A stretch of DNA of 64,000 bases from Xenorhabdus ehlersii (GCF_003610465.1 NZ_RAQI01000001.1:1054001-1118000), one strand, 5' to 3'; positions 20,123-31,748 are shown, counted from the stretch's first letter. Made by a program: numbers and translations. The notes: a model not told the origin generated them from the sequence alone.

Positions 20123-21099
20123 TGCGTGTTTTATTGGTAAAAACGTCTTCGATGGGGGATGTATTACATACTCTGCCAGCATTAACTGATGCAAAACAGC
20201 AGTTTCCTGACATTCAATTTGATTGGGTAGTGGAAGAAGGGTTTGCCCAAATTCCAACGTGGCACAATGCTGTCGGAAATGTGATCCCGGTGGCTATTCG
20301 CCGTTGGCGAAAAAATTGGTTCAGAAAAGATATTCGTGAAGAACGAGCACTGTTCCGGCAACAACTGCAACAATACCAATATGATGCTGTCATTGATGCA
20401 CAAGGCCTGTTAAAAAGTGCTTTTTTGGTAACCCGATTAGCACATGGCCCAAAGCATGGTTACGACAGAAAAAGTATCCGTGAACCCATTGCCAGTTTTT
20501 TCTACGATCATTGTCATGCTGTCAGCAAGCAACAGCATGCGGTTGAACGCATTCGAGCTTTATTTGCTGATAGTTTGGGCTATAAAAAACCGTCAGGGCA
20601 AGGTGATTACGCCATCGCCCGCCATTTTTTGCACCAAAAAACTAGTAGCCAAAACCACTATCTCGTTTTCCTCCATGCAACAACACGTGATGAAAAACAT
20701 TGGCCTGAAAATCATTGGCGGCAGCTTATCGCGGATATCCAGGCAACGGGTATGCGCATCAAATTGCCCTGGGGTATAGAGCACGAATATCAGCGGGCAT
20801 TAAGGCTAGCAGAAGGGTTTTCCCATGTTGAGGTTCTGCCAAAACTGACTCTGGCTGAAGCTGCACACATTCTCACAGGGGCACAAGCTGTAGTTTCAGT
20901 TGACACGGGATTAAGCCATCTTACAGCGGCACTTGATCGACCCAATATCACGCTATTTGGGCCGACTGATCCTGGCTTAATCGGTGGGTATGGTAAAGAG
21001 CAACATCCCCTAAAATCGACGGATAATACGATGCAAGGTATTACTTCAGAGAAAGTTATGCTGCTCTTGCAGGATACGTTAAAAAAGCACCCGGCCTAA
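20122..21099 (+). CDS. waaC: LPS heptosyltransferase I
   Basis: WaaC transfers the first L,D-heptose to Kdo2-lipid A. The 325-residue GT9 protein begins MRVLLVKTSSMGDVLHTLPAL, has the aspartate region VIDAQGLLKSAFL near residue 95, FLHATTRDEKHWPE near residue 188 and VDTGLSHLTAALDRPNITLFG near 260. It is the end of the hldD-waaF-waaC unit. Its final 21 bases overlap the 3' end of the convergent mig-14 gene. In many enterobacteria the O-antigen ligase waaL comes next; here it does not. Confidence 0.97.
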   Translation: MRVLLVKTSSMGDVLHTLPALTDAKQQFPDIQFDWVVEEGFAQIPTWHNAVGNVIPVAIRRWRKNWFRKDIREERALFRQQLQQYQYDAVIDAQGLLKSAFLVTRLAHGPKHGYDRKSIREPIASFFYDHCHAVSKQQHAVERIRALFADSLGYKKPSGQGDYAIARHFLHQKTSSQNHYLVFLHATTRDEKHWPENHWRQLIADIQATGMRIKLPWGIEHEYQRALRLAEGFSHVEVLPKLTLAEAAHILTGAQAVVSVDTGLSHLTAALDRPNITLFGPTDPGLIGGYGKEQHPLKSTDNTMQGITSEKVMLLLQDTLKKHPA

Positions 21100-21966
21100 C
21101 GGAAAAGTTTCACACCAACGATTTTTGTATTCAAGAGTAGGATTACCCAATGAGTAACGCATGATTTTGTCTTCCTGCTGGCACAGCGCTTTAGCTTCCT
21201 GAATATTTATCCACATCAAGATGCTGCCAATGCTAAGATGAGCATATTCAGAATCATAACCACCATTAATGGCATCAAAAGAAATCCATTTAGGGCTGTC
21301 CGCCTGCAGGACAAAATCATAAGCACAAGGTTTGCCGTTGATCAACAGCACATTGCCAAATATATGCTCACGAAGCTCAATGTACATCTCAAGGAGATGC
21401 TTTTTTTGCTCTTCAGAATGACTATAATTCCAACGCTTTTGGTATAGATCGATATAAATATCCACCAACCCTTCTGCACTGAATTCACTTGAAGGGAGGA
21501 TTTCTCCCCCCGCACGCTTAAATTTGTTGATCTCATTACTGCGATTACGGCGGGTTTTGTAAGAAAAACTGTCTTTGATTAGGCAAATTTTTCGTTTACT
21601 CAATAGGGAGTTGAAGCTGGCATTAATAAAATTATTTTTGTGGATTACAGATAATTTTTTTGATTTTACAGGTAAAAACAGTTTTGCATCCGCTGCAATA
21701 GGAAAAATAATTTCATCATATGAAACGGGGTACTTGGCTTGCATTTTTTCAATCAATTTATTGTTTTTCAAAGAAAAATAAGCACCTTGAATTGCAGACT
21801 CTGTTTTCTTGATATAAAAGCAAAACTGCTCATCAAGATGTTTATCCAAAAATTTTATAATATCAGGATGTGCTAATGTACATCCACCAAAAAGAGCATG
21901 TGCTTCTTTATATTTTTCAAAATTGCATTCTTTCCATCCTGAAAAAAGCGCTTTTGCAGTTTCCAT
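21079..21966 (-). CDS. mig-14: Mig-14 family antimicrobial-peptide resistance protein
   Basis: The 295-residue protein matches the Mig-14 family of Salmonella: HALFGGCTLAHPDIIKFL near the start, KLSVIHKNNFINASFNSLL, SYKTRRNRSNEINKFKRAGG in the middle, and the GNAT-like C-terminal part with WISFDAINGGYDSEYAHLSI and MRYSLGNPTLEYKNRW. Mig-14 is inner-membrane associated, PhoP-controlled in Salmonella and needed for survival of cationic peptides; its reaction is not known. The start at ATG 21966 follows a GGAG site; an upstream TTG would add nine residues. It sits convergent to waaC inside the LPS core locus, consistent with an envelope-modifying role. Confidence 0.75.
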   Translation of the reverse strand: METAKALFSGWKECNFEKYKEAHALFGGCTLAHPDIIKFLDKHLDEQFCFYIKKTESAIQGAYFSLKNNKLIEKMQAKYPVSYDEIIFPIAADAKLFLPVKSKKLSVIHKNNFINASFNSLLSKRKICLIKDSFSYKTRRNRSNEINKFKRAGGEILPSSEFSAEGLVDIYIDLYQKRWNYSHSEEQKKHLLEMYIELREHIFGNVLLINGKPCAYDFVLQADSPKWISFDAINGGYDSEYAHLSIGSILMWINIQEAKALCQQEDKIMRYSLGNPTLEYKNRWCETFPLGRVLF

Positions 21967-22239
21967 AGAAAGTATCTCCACTAAAAAATTCAAAATTTGT
22001 TAAATAACTCATTAAAAATAACGTGACAATATACTAGCAAACAATATATCAATAAAGTTAACCTATTTATATAATGACTAGGATGTTTATAATTATAAAT
22101 CTAACAATAACTCAATATATCTTTATTATACCATAATATATTTTATGATAATAAAATTTAAACATAAATATATATAATACCCTGAGATTGAATTTTCATA
22201 GCCCCAGTAAGCCGAGAAAAAACATACTGGGGTAATTCA

Positions 22240-23367
22240 TTAGGACTGAAATATTTTCTTTACAGATTCAATGATCAATTCATCAATATCTTTATTTTCT
22301 TGTAATCTTCCATTTTTAGCTAATATTTGAATTGCTTCATCATAACCAGGCCCCCATAATGTTTTATTTGATTCAATATCCTGATAGATTGCAACTAGTG
22401 GTTTTTTATATGCAGCGGATATATGAACAATAGACGTATCCGGTGATATTATAAGATCAGCCTGAGAAATCAGGGAAATAGTATGATATAATGACTCGGA
22501 CTGGTATCTATACACCCCATCAAACTCAGACATATCAATGATGTTTTCATGATCTAAAAAAATCATCTTGATATTATCATAAATATCACTTAACTTTTCC
22601 GTTATTCTTTTTAATTGACAAATAGATAGACAACGGTCTATATTTCCTGCAAATGGATTTATGATAATAATTTTTTCCGAATTAACCTTTAAATCATCAA
22701 TAAGCTTTTTAGTTTCAATATCTATTTCATATGGATAATATAAATCATAACTAAAATCAGTAATACTTATATTCAAACAATCCATTACTGATTCATATGA
22801 AAATTTTATATGGCTTTCATTATAATCAAAAAATATTTTTTGATTATAATGATTTATCCATTGTTTTTTATTAAATCCAATTATATTCTTAGCATTTATT
22901 TGTTTAAATAAACTTAGTCTGTGAATAGGAGTTTTAAATAAAGATGGATCAACTATAAGATCATAATGATTATTTTTTAGTTTATTTATAGTTTCAAATG
23001 GTATATTATGATAATAATCTTCCATGAAAGACGTCAAATCAATATCTTCAGCGAGGTAAATATTTCTAACATAAGGATTGTGTTTTAATATAGCGCAGTT
23101 ACTTTTAGTTCCCACAACATCAACTTGGTAACCTGACCTATTCAACTCTCTTATCAAGATAGTATCAACTATTATATCACCTATTTTTCCCTCATTGCGT
23201 AATAGCAACACTGTTTTTATGGTATCAATATCAAAAATATTTTTTCCCCTTTTATCATAAATCAATTTGGCAATAAGTAATCTTGTATAATATCTTGCAT
23301 CTTTCATTAAATAATTTCGTTTACGATTCCAAGATCTCAATGTTGCAAATTTTTTATTTTTCTTCAC
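22240..23367 (-). CDS. Glycosyltransferase family 9 (heptosyltransferase-like), AT-rich
   Basis: A 375-residue GT-B protein of the heptosyltransferase family: VLLLRNEGKIGDIIVDTILI near residue 52 is the GT9 N-terminal strand-loop with the conserved GDI, and PDTSIVHISAAYKKPLVAIYQ near 307 is the nucleotide-heptose motif. The catalytic-type PFAGNIDRCLS segment replaces the usual NPG/R.K..P. The gene is strikingly AT-rich compared with waaF or waaC, and the protein is rich in Ile, Asn and Lys, which suggests lateral acquisition. The GTG at 23367 has a GGGA site; ATG at 23307 is an alternative start. It is flanked by about 270-290 bases of AT-rich non-coding DNA on both sides. Sugar and acceptor unknown. 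Confidence 0.8.
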   Translation of the reverse strand: MKKNKKFATLRSWNRKRNYLMKDARYYTRLLIAKLIYDKRGKNIFDIDTIKTVLLLRNEGKIGDIIVDTILIRELNRSGYQVDVVGTKSNCAILKHNPYVRNIYLAEDIDLTSFMEDYYHNIPFETINKLKNNHYDLIVDPSLFKTPIHRLSLFKQINAKNIIGFNKKQWINHYNQKIFFDYNESHIKFSYESVMDCLNISITDFSYDLYYPYEIDIETKKLIDDLKVNSEKIIIINPFAGNIDRCLSICQLKRITEKLSDIYDNIKMIFLDHENIIDMSEFDGVYRYQSESLYHTISLISQADLIISPDTSIVHISAAYKKPLVAIYQDIESNKTLWGPGYDEAIQILAKNGRLQENKDIDELIIESVKKIFQS

Positions 23368-23658
23368 TAAGTATTTCCCAATTAACTATTCTTAATAAAC
23401 AGCAACTCACAATAGTAGATCACCTTATAAAACCCTTGCACAAATTCCAATCAAAAGGTTCAGTTTTATCATTATTATTAATATTTATTAATTTAAGATA
23501 ATATCTTAAATTATAAAAAATAATTTTCAATATGCTATGTTAAGTAATTTTAATAAAATATTCATTCTATTTTCCATAATCAATACACCATTCTACAGAG
23601 CATACTTATATTCTGAACAACGAGCGGCCCCTCCCCAATAGAGAAATACAGAATTGAT

Positions 23659-24618
23659 TCATTGTTTACATTTCAATCTATAATACTCAGCCAATGTCAT
23701 CCCCTGTACCAAAGGCTGCAAAAACACAAACAACCCTTCCAAGTCCTGATAAAGCTGCTCAATTTGTTCTTCATTCTGGAAAGTTGGACTCCCTCCCGGC
23801 ATAAATTCAGAAGAATGCAGCATAAATTCAACATAATCATTGCCAGATGCCAACGTTTTTTGGACAACAGTTTTCATCTGCGCCAAATTCCCGCCTTTTG
23901 GTCTTAGCCAATTAACCGACGGAGAACGCTTTTTTCCTCTTAATCGATCATATTTCTGCTTAATGAAATTCATAACTACAGAGTGCTTATATTGAATACT
24001 CATCGGTACTTGTAATAACGAAGAATCTCCTTCTTTGGAAATATCCTGTAAATCCATAAAATAAGCATGATCAGGAAAACTGCTATAATCTGTTCCACCA
24101 TTCCCATCAGGATCCCCCTTGGTAAAGTTCCAATTAACTTTTGGTGTAACAGAACAATCTACTTGATACCCATACTCCACTAATAATTGTGCATAATACT
24201 CATTAAATGCCCAACGACCAGCACGATGGCTCAGCATCTTAGTTTGAAGTTTATCTTCCAAAAGATTGGTCATTAAACCAACTTTTTCTTTAATTTGATC
24301 TTTAGGATACTCAATCAGATACGGCTTATAGTGCATATCATCGTCAGTAAGAGGAACAATAGGTGGGCTATTCCAGGCATGTAAATGCATACCGATTTCA
24401 CCCGTATTTCTGGCTATCACATCCTTGGCAAATTCGATATAACCATCATCCATTACCATTTCATAGTTAGTTAACCAAACGGGTTTGAAGCCAAAACGCT
24501 CACAGAGATTCTGAAATCTTGGCAAATAACGCGTGTTTTTTGTTGAGATTTGGCCACTATTTTTCCATAGATCATCACCTTCGGTGTCGATCGTGATAAT
24601 AAAAGCGGGTAATGTCAT
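23659..24618 (-). CDS. Polysaccharide deacetylase, probable LPS-core GlcNAc deacetylase (WabN-type)
   Basis: The 319-residue protein starts MTLPAFIITIDTEGDDLW, with the D-T-E metal/base segment of the NodB family, then GEIGMHLHAWNSPP (metal histidines) near residue 94, MLSHRAGRWAFNEYY near 147 and FMLHSSEFMPGGSP near 266. No signal peptide is present with this start; the upstream in-frame codons look like an accidental extension. In Klebsiella, WabN deacetylates the GlcNAc placed by WabH in the outer core. WabG and WabH homologues lie 1-2 kb away, so the same step is inferred, giving a GlcN in the core. Symbol left open because the equivalence is from context and family only. Confidence 0.75.
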   Translation of the reverse strand: MTLPAFIITIDTEGDDLWKNSGQISTKNTRYLPRFQNLCERFGFKPVWLTNYEMVMDDGYIEFAKDVIARNTGEIGMHLHAWNSPPIVPLTDDDMHYKPYLIEYPKDQIKEKVGLMTNLLEDKLQTKMLSHRAGRWAFNEYYAQLLVEYGYQVDCSVTPKVNWNFTKGDPDGNGGTDYSSFPDHAYFMDLQDISKEGDSSLLQVPMSIQYKHSVVMNFIKQKYDRLRGKKRSPSVNWLRPKGGNLAQMKTVVQKTLASGNDYVEFMLHSSEFMPGGSPTFQNEEQIEQLYQDLEGLFVFLQPLVQGMTLAEYYRLKCKQ

Positions 24619-24838
24619 TGATATGCACCAAAATGTGACAATGATAATTGTCCTAATGGTACGCATAGCAAACAAAGAGCGCAATTAGAGAATACTAATT
24701 ATCTGTCTGATCCTATTCTATCTGATTGAACATACACTCTATCCAGTGTCATTCTTGGTTGGTGTACTTAAAGATGCCACACTATAATTTTTACATTAAG
24801 ATCACCATATGACCCTGATATGCTAAAGAACTCAACAA

Positions 24839-25907
24839 ATGATCCCAAAAAAGAATAAAATCAAACGCATTCTGGTGATTAAATTGCAACATCATGGAGA
24901 TATGTTACTGATAACTCCGGTGATCAGCTCACTAACTCGCCACTATCTAGATGCAAAAATTGATGTTCTCCTTTATCAAGAAACCTTACCGATGCTGGAA
25001 AATTCAGCAGAGATTTCCCGTATTTTTTCTATAGACCGCGCGTGGAAGCAACTAGGCACGAGGAAGAAATTATTATATGAGTGGAGCCTACTTAAGACAT
25101 TGAAACAGCAGCATTACGATTTAGTAATCAACCTTGCCGACCAGTGGAGAAGCGCATTTATTTCCCGTTTTACTGGTGCACCAATTCGATTGGCTTTTAA
25201 CTTTCCTAAACGACAAAATTGGAAATGGCGTTTTTGTCATACTGAGATTATACCAACAGATAACCATGATTTATTACATACAGTAGAACAAAATCTTTCT
25301 ATCCTAAAGCCATTGCAGCTTAATTCAATTATCACAAAAGTGACAATGAGTTATAGTGAAGACGATTTAAAATGGATAAAGCAAACACTTTCTAAGTATG
25401 GATTTTCAGAAAGATATGTCGTTGTTCAACCTACATCTCGATGGTTTTTTTAAGTGTTGGGATGAAAAAAAAATGGCGCAAGTGATTACTGCGCTACAAA
25501 AAGATGGGCATAGTATTATCATTACTTCTGGACCAGACCAAAAGGAATTGGAAATGGTAACCACCATCTTGTCACACTGCCCTGACGATAAAAAGAACAT
25601 TCTTTCTCTGGCAGGAAAGTTAACATTACCCAAACTTGCCGCTTTGATTGATCATGCTAAATTATTCATTGGTGTAGACTCAGTACCAATGCATATGGCT
25701 GCTGCCCTGAAAACGCCCTGCATTGCATTGTTCGGTCCATCCAAACTGACATTTTGGAAACCCTGGCAATCTGTTGGTGAGGTGATTTGGGCTGGCGATT
25801 ATGGCAATATTCCACACCCAGATGATATAAAAACTTGTACAAACGAACGCTATTTAGATCTGATACCCACAGATGCCATCATTTCAGCAGCAAGGAAATA
25901 TATTTAA
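24839..25907 (+). pseudogene. waaQ: LPS heptosyltransferase III, one-base frameshift in a T7 run
   Basis: The first part (24839-25453) reads RILVIKLQHHGDMLLITPVI, typical of WaaQ, and follows the family to VVVQPTSRWFF. A run of seven T (25445-25451) then yields TAA. With six T the frame would go on as RWFFKCWDEKKMAQVI and reach VDSVPMHMAAALKTPCIALFG and the stop at 25905-25907, about 355 residues in all. WaaQ adds the side-branch heptose to HepII. The stop overlaps the ATG of wabG (TAATG), so the ancestral gene was translationally coupled. Sequencing error, a true null mutation, slippage or phase variation are all possible. Confidence 0.9.
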
Positions 25908-27034
25908 TGAAACCATTACGTTTAGCCATTGTCCGTCAAAAGTATCGTCCAGATGGAGGCGCTGAACGTTTTATTTCAAGAGCCCTGGAAGCACTAGAGC
26001 ACCAGCAACTTGAGCTGAATGTCATTACACGTTCTTGGCAAGGTACAAGTAGCCCCAATTGGCATATCCACCTATGTGATCCCATTAAATATGGAAGAAT
26101 TAGCCGCGAAAGAGGTTTTGCCAAATCAGCACGGAAATTATGGCAAAAAACACAATTTGATTTGGTTCAAAGCCATGAACGCATTGCTGGCTGTGATATT
26201 TATCGAGCCGGAGATGGCGTTCATAAGCGCTGGTTACATCAACGAACCCGTATCTTGCCAACATGGAAAGCACGCTGGTTGTTAAATGATCGGTATCACA
26301 GCTATGTTATAAATGCTGAGGCAGAAATGTATGCAGATCCAGCCTTAAAGAAAGTGATTTGTAATGCTGAAATGGTAAAAAGGGAAATTATCGAAGAATT
26401 TGGTGTAGCCGAAGATAAAATCGCTGTTATATATAATTCAATTGATAACACAAAGTTTTTTCCTGCTGATGAGCAAACCCGCCTACAACTTAGGCAACAA
26501 TATCAAATTCCCGCGACAACAAGATGCTTAGTTTATGTTGGTTCTGGTTTTGAGCGAAAAGGATTATCTGCGGCAATCCAAGCCGTCGCAAAAACAGATA
26601 GCTATCTATTAGTTATTGGCAAAGACAAAGAGCAGAAAAAGTATCAGGCGCTTGCAAATACGTTAGGGTGTACTCATCGCATCCGTTTTATGGGATTACA
26701 AAAAAATACATTGCCCTTTTATCAATTGTCTGACGCTTTGCTACTGCCGACACTATATGATCCATTTCCTAATGTTATCCTCGAAGCTATGGCATGCGGT
26801 TTACCCGTTATTACTAGCACAACATGTGGGGGAGCTGAATTCATCATCGAAGGGAAGAATGGTTTTATCTGTGATGCATTAGATATTGAAAAATTAAGGG
26901 ATTCTGTTTATGGCATCCCTGATAACATATTCGGAACAGATATATCTATTGCCGCCAGAAACCAGATAATCACTGCAACACCTGAAAATTTATCCAAACA
27001 ATTAATTGATCTTTATCAAAGAGTTTTAATATAG
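25907..27034 (+). CDS. wabG: LPS core glycosyltransferase WabG (GT4)
   Basis: In Klebsiella and Serratia WabG transfers galacturonic acid to HepII of the inner core, the base of the outer core. The 375-residue protein has the WabG N-terminus LAIVRQKYRPDGGAERFISR, then LVQSHERIAGCDIYRAGDG near residue 86, VYVGSGFERKGLSAAIQA near 206 and DPFPNVILEAMACGLPVITS with the E-x7-E site near 284. ATG at 25907 is used because it overlaps the stop of waaQ and gives the conserved start. The stop overlaps the GTG of the next gene. The galacturonate specificity is transferred from homologues. Confidence 0.9.
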   Translation: MKPLRLAIVRQKYRPDGGAERFISRALEALEHQQLELNVITRSWQGTSSPNWHIHLCDPIKYGRISRERGFAKSARKLWQKTQFDLVQSHERIAGCDIYRAGDGVHKRWLHQRTRILPTWKARWLLNDRYHSYVINAEAEMYADPALKKVICNAEMVKREIIEEFGVAEDKIAVIYNSIDNTKFFPADEQTRLQLRQQYQIPATTRCLVYVGSGFERKGLSAAIQAVAKTDSYLLVIGKDKEQKKYQALANTLGCTHRIRFMGLQKNTLPFYQLSDALLLPTLYDPFPNVILEAMACGLPVITSTTCGGAEFIIEGKNGFICDALDIEKLRDSVYGIPDNIFGTDISIAARNQIITATPENLSKQLIDLYQRVLI

Positions 27035-28137
27035 TGAAAGAACATATCCTTTTTATTATCGATGGATTACCCGGAGGAGGAGCTGAAAATGTTACCCTTC
27101 GTCTTGCGGCTGGTTTGAGTAAATCAAACTACCAAATTTCCTTGCTTTCACTCAATGCTCAATTGGATTACACCATCCCAGAAGATATTCATTACATCGT
27201 CAGCCCTGATGACTATAGAGGGCTACTAAGAAAACTCAATGAGATAAACCGCAGAGCTAAAGCAATGGATAAAGTTTTATTTAAGCTTTTCCAACAAAAA
27301 GGTAAACCTGCACTTGTCATATCTAATCTACATAAAACCGACCGTATCGTAGTTAAATCCAAAGCCCTGAAAAACTGTAATGTATGGCATTGTATTCACG
27401 GCATTTTTTCTCAATCATACTTAAGCAATAAAAGTGGCTTTTCTTATTGGATAAAAAAGGAAAAGATAAAGAAAGTTTATGAAAATAAAAAAGTTATCTG
27501 CGTTTCCGAGGCTGTTAGCAACGATTTACTAAGCAATATTGGGATAAAGCCCAACCAGATAAAAACCATCTATAATCCCTTTGATTTTGAGAAAATAAAA
27601 GCGCAGGCATCAGAAATCAATCCTTATCATGGTTTGGATTACATTTTGCATGTCGGGCGCTTACATCAAGTAAAACGTCAAGACCGATTAATAGATGCCT
27701 TTGCAAAGGCAAATCTCCCATGCAAACTAATTATTGTAGGCCAAGGTTCCAAAGAAATAGAAGAACACCTTAAAGTAAAAATTGATAAGTACGGGTTAAA
27801 TGATAAAGCCATTTTGGCTGGCTTCCACTCCAATCCACATCCCATTATCAATGGAGCAAGAGCGGTTGTTATAAGTTCAGACAGTGAAGGATTACCGACA
27901 GTATTAATCGAAGCATTAATTTGCCATATTCCTATCGTCAGTACAGATTGCCCTGGTGGCGTTAGGGAGATAATGACGGGCCAATTGAAAAACTATCTGT
28001 CTAAACTAGACGCAAATTCTTTGGCAGAAAAAATACAGCTTGCTTACAATATGCCCCCTCAAATTACAGATGAACTGTATGAAAAATTTGAGGCAAACAA
28101 TATACAAAAGCAATATATTGAATTAATAGAAAAATAG
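27034..28137 (+). CDS. wabH: LPS core glycosyltransferase WabH-like (GT4)
   Basis: WabH of Klebsiella adds GlcNAc to the core GalA, later deacetylated to GlcN. The 367-residue protein begins ILFIIDGLPGGGAENVTLRL and has SNLHKTDRIVVKSKAL near residue 92, HVGRLHQVKRQDRLIDAF near 207 and SSDSEGLPTVLIEALICHIP near 286, all matching the WabH pattern. The start is GTG overlapping the TAG of wabG (TAGTG). Codon usage becomes more AT-rich than in waaA downstream. Donor assignment rests on homology and on the deacetylase gene nearby. Confidence 0.85.
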   Translation: MKEHILFIIDGLPGGGAENVTLRLAAGLSKSNYQISLLSLNAQLDYTIPEDIHYIVSPDDYRGLLRKLNEINRRAKAMDKVLFKLFQQKGKPALVISNLHKTDRIVVKSKALKNCNVWHCIHGIFSQSYLSNKSGFSYWIKKEKIKKVYENKKVICVSEAVSNDLLSNIGIKPNQIKTIYNPFDFEKIKAQASEINPYHGLDYILHVGRLHQVKRQDRLIDAFAKANLPCKLIIVGQGSKEIEEHLKVKIDKYGLNDKAILAGFHSNPHPIINGARAVVISSDSEGLPTVLIEALICHIPIVSTDCPGGVREIMTGQLKNYLSKLDANSLAEKIQLAYNMPPQITDELYEKFEANNIQKQYIELIEK

Positions 28138-28241
28138 CAGACAGAACACCAAACTATGGTTCAAGGGAAACTGCATTTTACACACTTTCTTCAAGCCAAT
28201 GTGGTACTATAACCGCAGTCTATGTCAGTGAATTTGATAGA

Positions 28242-29518
28242 ATGTTGCTTCGCTTATATCAGGTACTTCTCTACCTTATCCAACCAATTATCTGGTTACG
28301 TCTGCTGCTGCGCAGCCGCAAATCCCCTGCGTACCGCAAACGCTGGGGAGAACGCTATGGCTTCTGCGCTAAAAAGGTGGCCCCAGGTGGGATCTTACTG
28401 CATTCCGTTTCTGTTGGAGAGACATTAGCTGCCATTCCGCTCGTACGGATCTTACGGCACCATTACCCTTTTTTGCCCATTACTATAACAACCATGACAC
28501 CGACAGGTTCTGAAAGGGTTCTGTCTGCTCTGGGCAATGATGTTAACCATGTATACCTTCCCTATGATCTGCCAGGATCAATGAGACGTTTTCTTGATCG
28601 CGTAAATCCCAAGCTAGTGATCATTATGGAAACTGAACTATGGCCAAACCTGATTACTCAGTTACACCAACGGGAAATCCCACTGGTTATCGCCAACGCG
28701 AGGCTATCAGCCCGATCAGCAGCGGGATACCAGAAAATTGGCAGCTTTATTAAAACCATTTTAAATAAAATCACGTTGATTGCCGCACAAAATCAGGAAG
28801 ATGGTGAACGCTTTATCGAATTAGGATTAAGACGCTCTCAACTCTCTGTAACGGGTAGCCTTAAGTTCGATATTTCTGTTACACCAGAACTCGCGGCAAA
28901 AGCCGTCACATTGCGCCGCCAATGGGCACCGCACCGCCCTGTATGGATAGCAACCAGTACCCATGATGGAGAAGAGACGATTATCCTGGATGCTCATTGC
29001 AAACTGCTTAAACAATTTCCTGATTTGCTGTTAATTCTGGTGCCCCGCCATCCTGAACGTTTTGCTAAAGCCGCCGAGTTAACCCAAAAAGCGGGATTAA
29101 ACGCGATTTTACGCAGTGCTAACACTATTCCTGACGCTAATGTGCAAGTGGTTATTGGCGATACGATGGGCGAATTGATGCTCCTGTATGGTATCGCTGA
29201 TCTGGCTTTTGTCGGAGGGAGCCTGATAGAACGCGGAGGACATAACCCGCTGGAAGCGGCTGCCCATGCTATTCCTGTTATCATGGGTCCACACACATTC
29301 AACTTTAAAGATATTTGTGCCAAGCTGCATAAAGCGGATGGATTGATTACTGTTACGGATAGCCAATCATTAAGTTCAGCTATCAATAGCCTGCTGACAG
29401 ACGAAGATTACCGACGCTATTACGGCCACCACGCCGCAGAAGTCCTGCATGAAAACCAAGGTGCTCTTCAACGCTTGCTAAAATTACTGGAACCTTACCT
29501 CCCTCCAAGGAGACATTG

Positions 29519-29519
<1 letters not shown>
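28242..29519 (+). CDS. waaA: Kdo transferase
   Basis: WaaA (KdtA) adds two Kdo residues from CMP-Kdo to lipid IVA, an essential step of LPS synthesis at the inner membrane. The 425 residues match E. coli. Landmarks are an N-terminal membrane anchor ([19 protein letters not shown]), [18 protein letters not shown] with the catalytic glutamate near residue 48, [20 protein letters not shown] near 130 and [19 protein letters not shown] near 324. The 104 bases upstream of the ATG likely hold its own promoter. The stop overlaps the waaE start (TGATG). Confidence 0.97.
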
Positions 29520-30776
<1,257 letters not shown>

Positions 30777-30815
30777 TACCTTATGCGGGGCAATTATTCT
30801 CTGCCCCCAATCCGT

Positions 30816-31625
30816 TTAATGCTGGCACTGACGACAGAAAAATGTACTGCGTTGCCCCAATTTTACACACTCGATTTTCTCACCACATAGCGGACAAAGT
30901 TCGCCTTTCTTGCCGTAGACAAACAACTCCTGAGAAAAATATCCCGGTTTGCCATCAGATTGCAGAAAATCCTTCAGTGTCGTTCCGCCTTGCTCAATGG
31001 AACGACGTAAAATCTGTTTGATTATATCGGCCAATAGATAGGCTTCTTGCTGCGTTAATGAATTCACGGGACGTTCAGGCAAGATATGTGCAACGAACAA
31101 CGCTTCGTTGGCATAGATATTCCCAACACCAACAACAACTTTGTTATCCATCAACCAAGATTTGATAGCCGCTTTTTTGTTGCGAGAAACAGTGTAAAGA
31201 TACTCGCCATCAAACTGGTCAGAAAGAGGCTCAGGACCTAAATGAGCCAGTACGGAGCACTCTTCGAGATTGTCACTCCATAACCACGCACCAAAACGTC
31301 GGGGATCGGTATACCGGAGAATTTTGCCATCAGTCATAACCAAATCGACATGATCATGCTTTGCCGGCGGTTGTTCATCCAACAAGACACGCAAACTGCC
31401 AGACATTCCCAAGTGGATAATAATCCAGCCTTCCGGCAACTCAAGCAATAAGTATTTTGCCCGCCGTTGAACACTCAACACTGGCCGGTCTGAAAGCGTC
31501 ATGATTTGCTCGGAAACAGGCCAGCGCAAACGTGAATTCCTGACCTCAGCATATTGAATCACATTACCAACCAAGTGAGGTTCAATCCCCCTTCGACTGG
31601 TTTCCACCTCTGGTAGCTCCGGCAT
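30816..31625 (-). CDS. mutM: Formamidopyrimidine-DNA glycosylase
   Basis: MutM (Fpg) removes 8-oxoguanine and ring-opened purines from DNA and cleaves the AP site. The 269-residue product starts [18 protein letters not shown], with the catalytic N-terminal proline and Glu2 (Pro1 after Met removal), followed by the conserved [16 protein letters not shown] near residue 166 and a C-terminal zinc finger [12 protein letters not shown]...FFCRQCQ. It is convergent with coaD, 39 bases away. In E. coli the gene is next to rpmG; here four glycosyltransferase genes lie between. Confidence 0.97.
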   Translation of the reverse strand: MPELPEVETSRRGIEPHLVGNVIQYAEVRNSRLRWPVSEQIMTLSDRPVLSVQRRAKYLLLELPEGWIIIHLGMSGSLRVLLDEQPPAKHDHVDLVMTDGKILRYTDPRRFGAWLWSDNLEECSVLAHLGPEPLSDQFDGEYLYTVSRNKKAAIKSWLMDNKVVVGVGNIYANEALFVAHILPERPVNSLTQQEAYLLADIIKQILRRSIEQGGTTLKDFLQSDGKPGYFSQELFVYGKKGELCPLCGEKIECVKLGQRSTFFCRQCQH

Positions 31626-31748
31626 ACCTACTCCTTGAATAAGTTATCTACGATATTGTTTCTGAGAATATTGCATCTAAGCAGATTACAATACCGTTTT
31701 CATGTATCATTTGCAGTCAGATTTGATTGAGATAACAGGGAGAGACAC

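Noticed and set aside
28222..28428. Open frame at the 5' end of waaA
   Set aside because: It lies in another frame of waaA, whose N-terminus is well conserved.
30785..30809. Terminator between coaD and mutM
   Set aside because: GGGGCA and TGCCCC can pair, but no T-tract follows in either direction.
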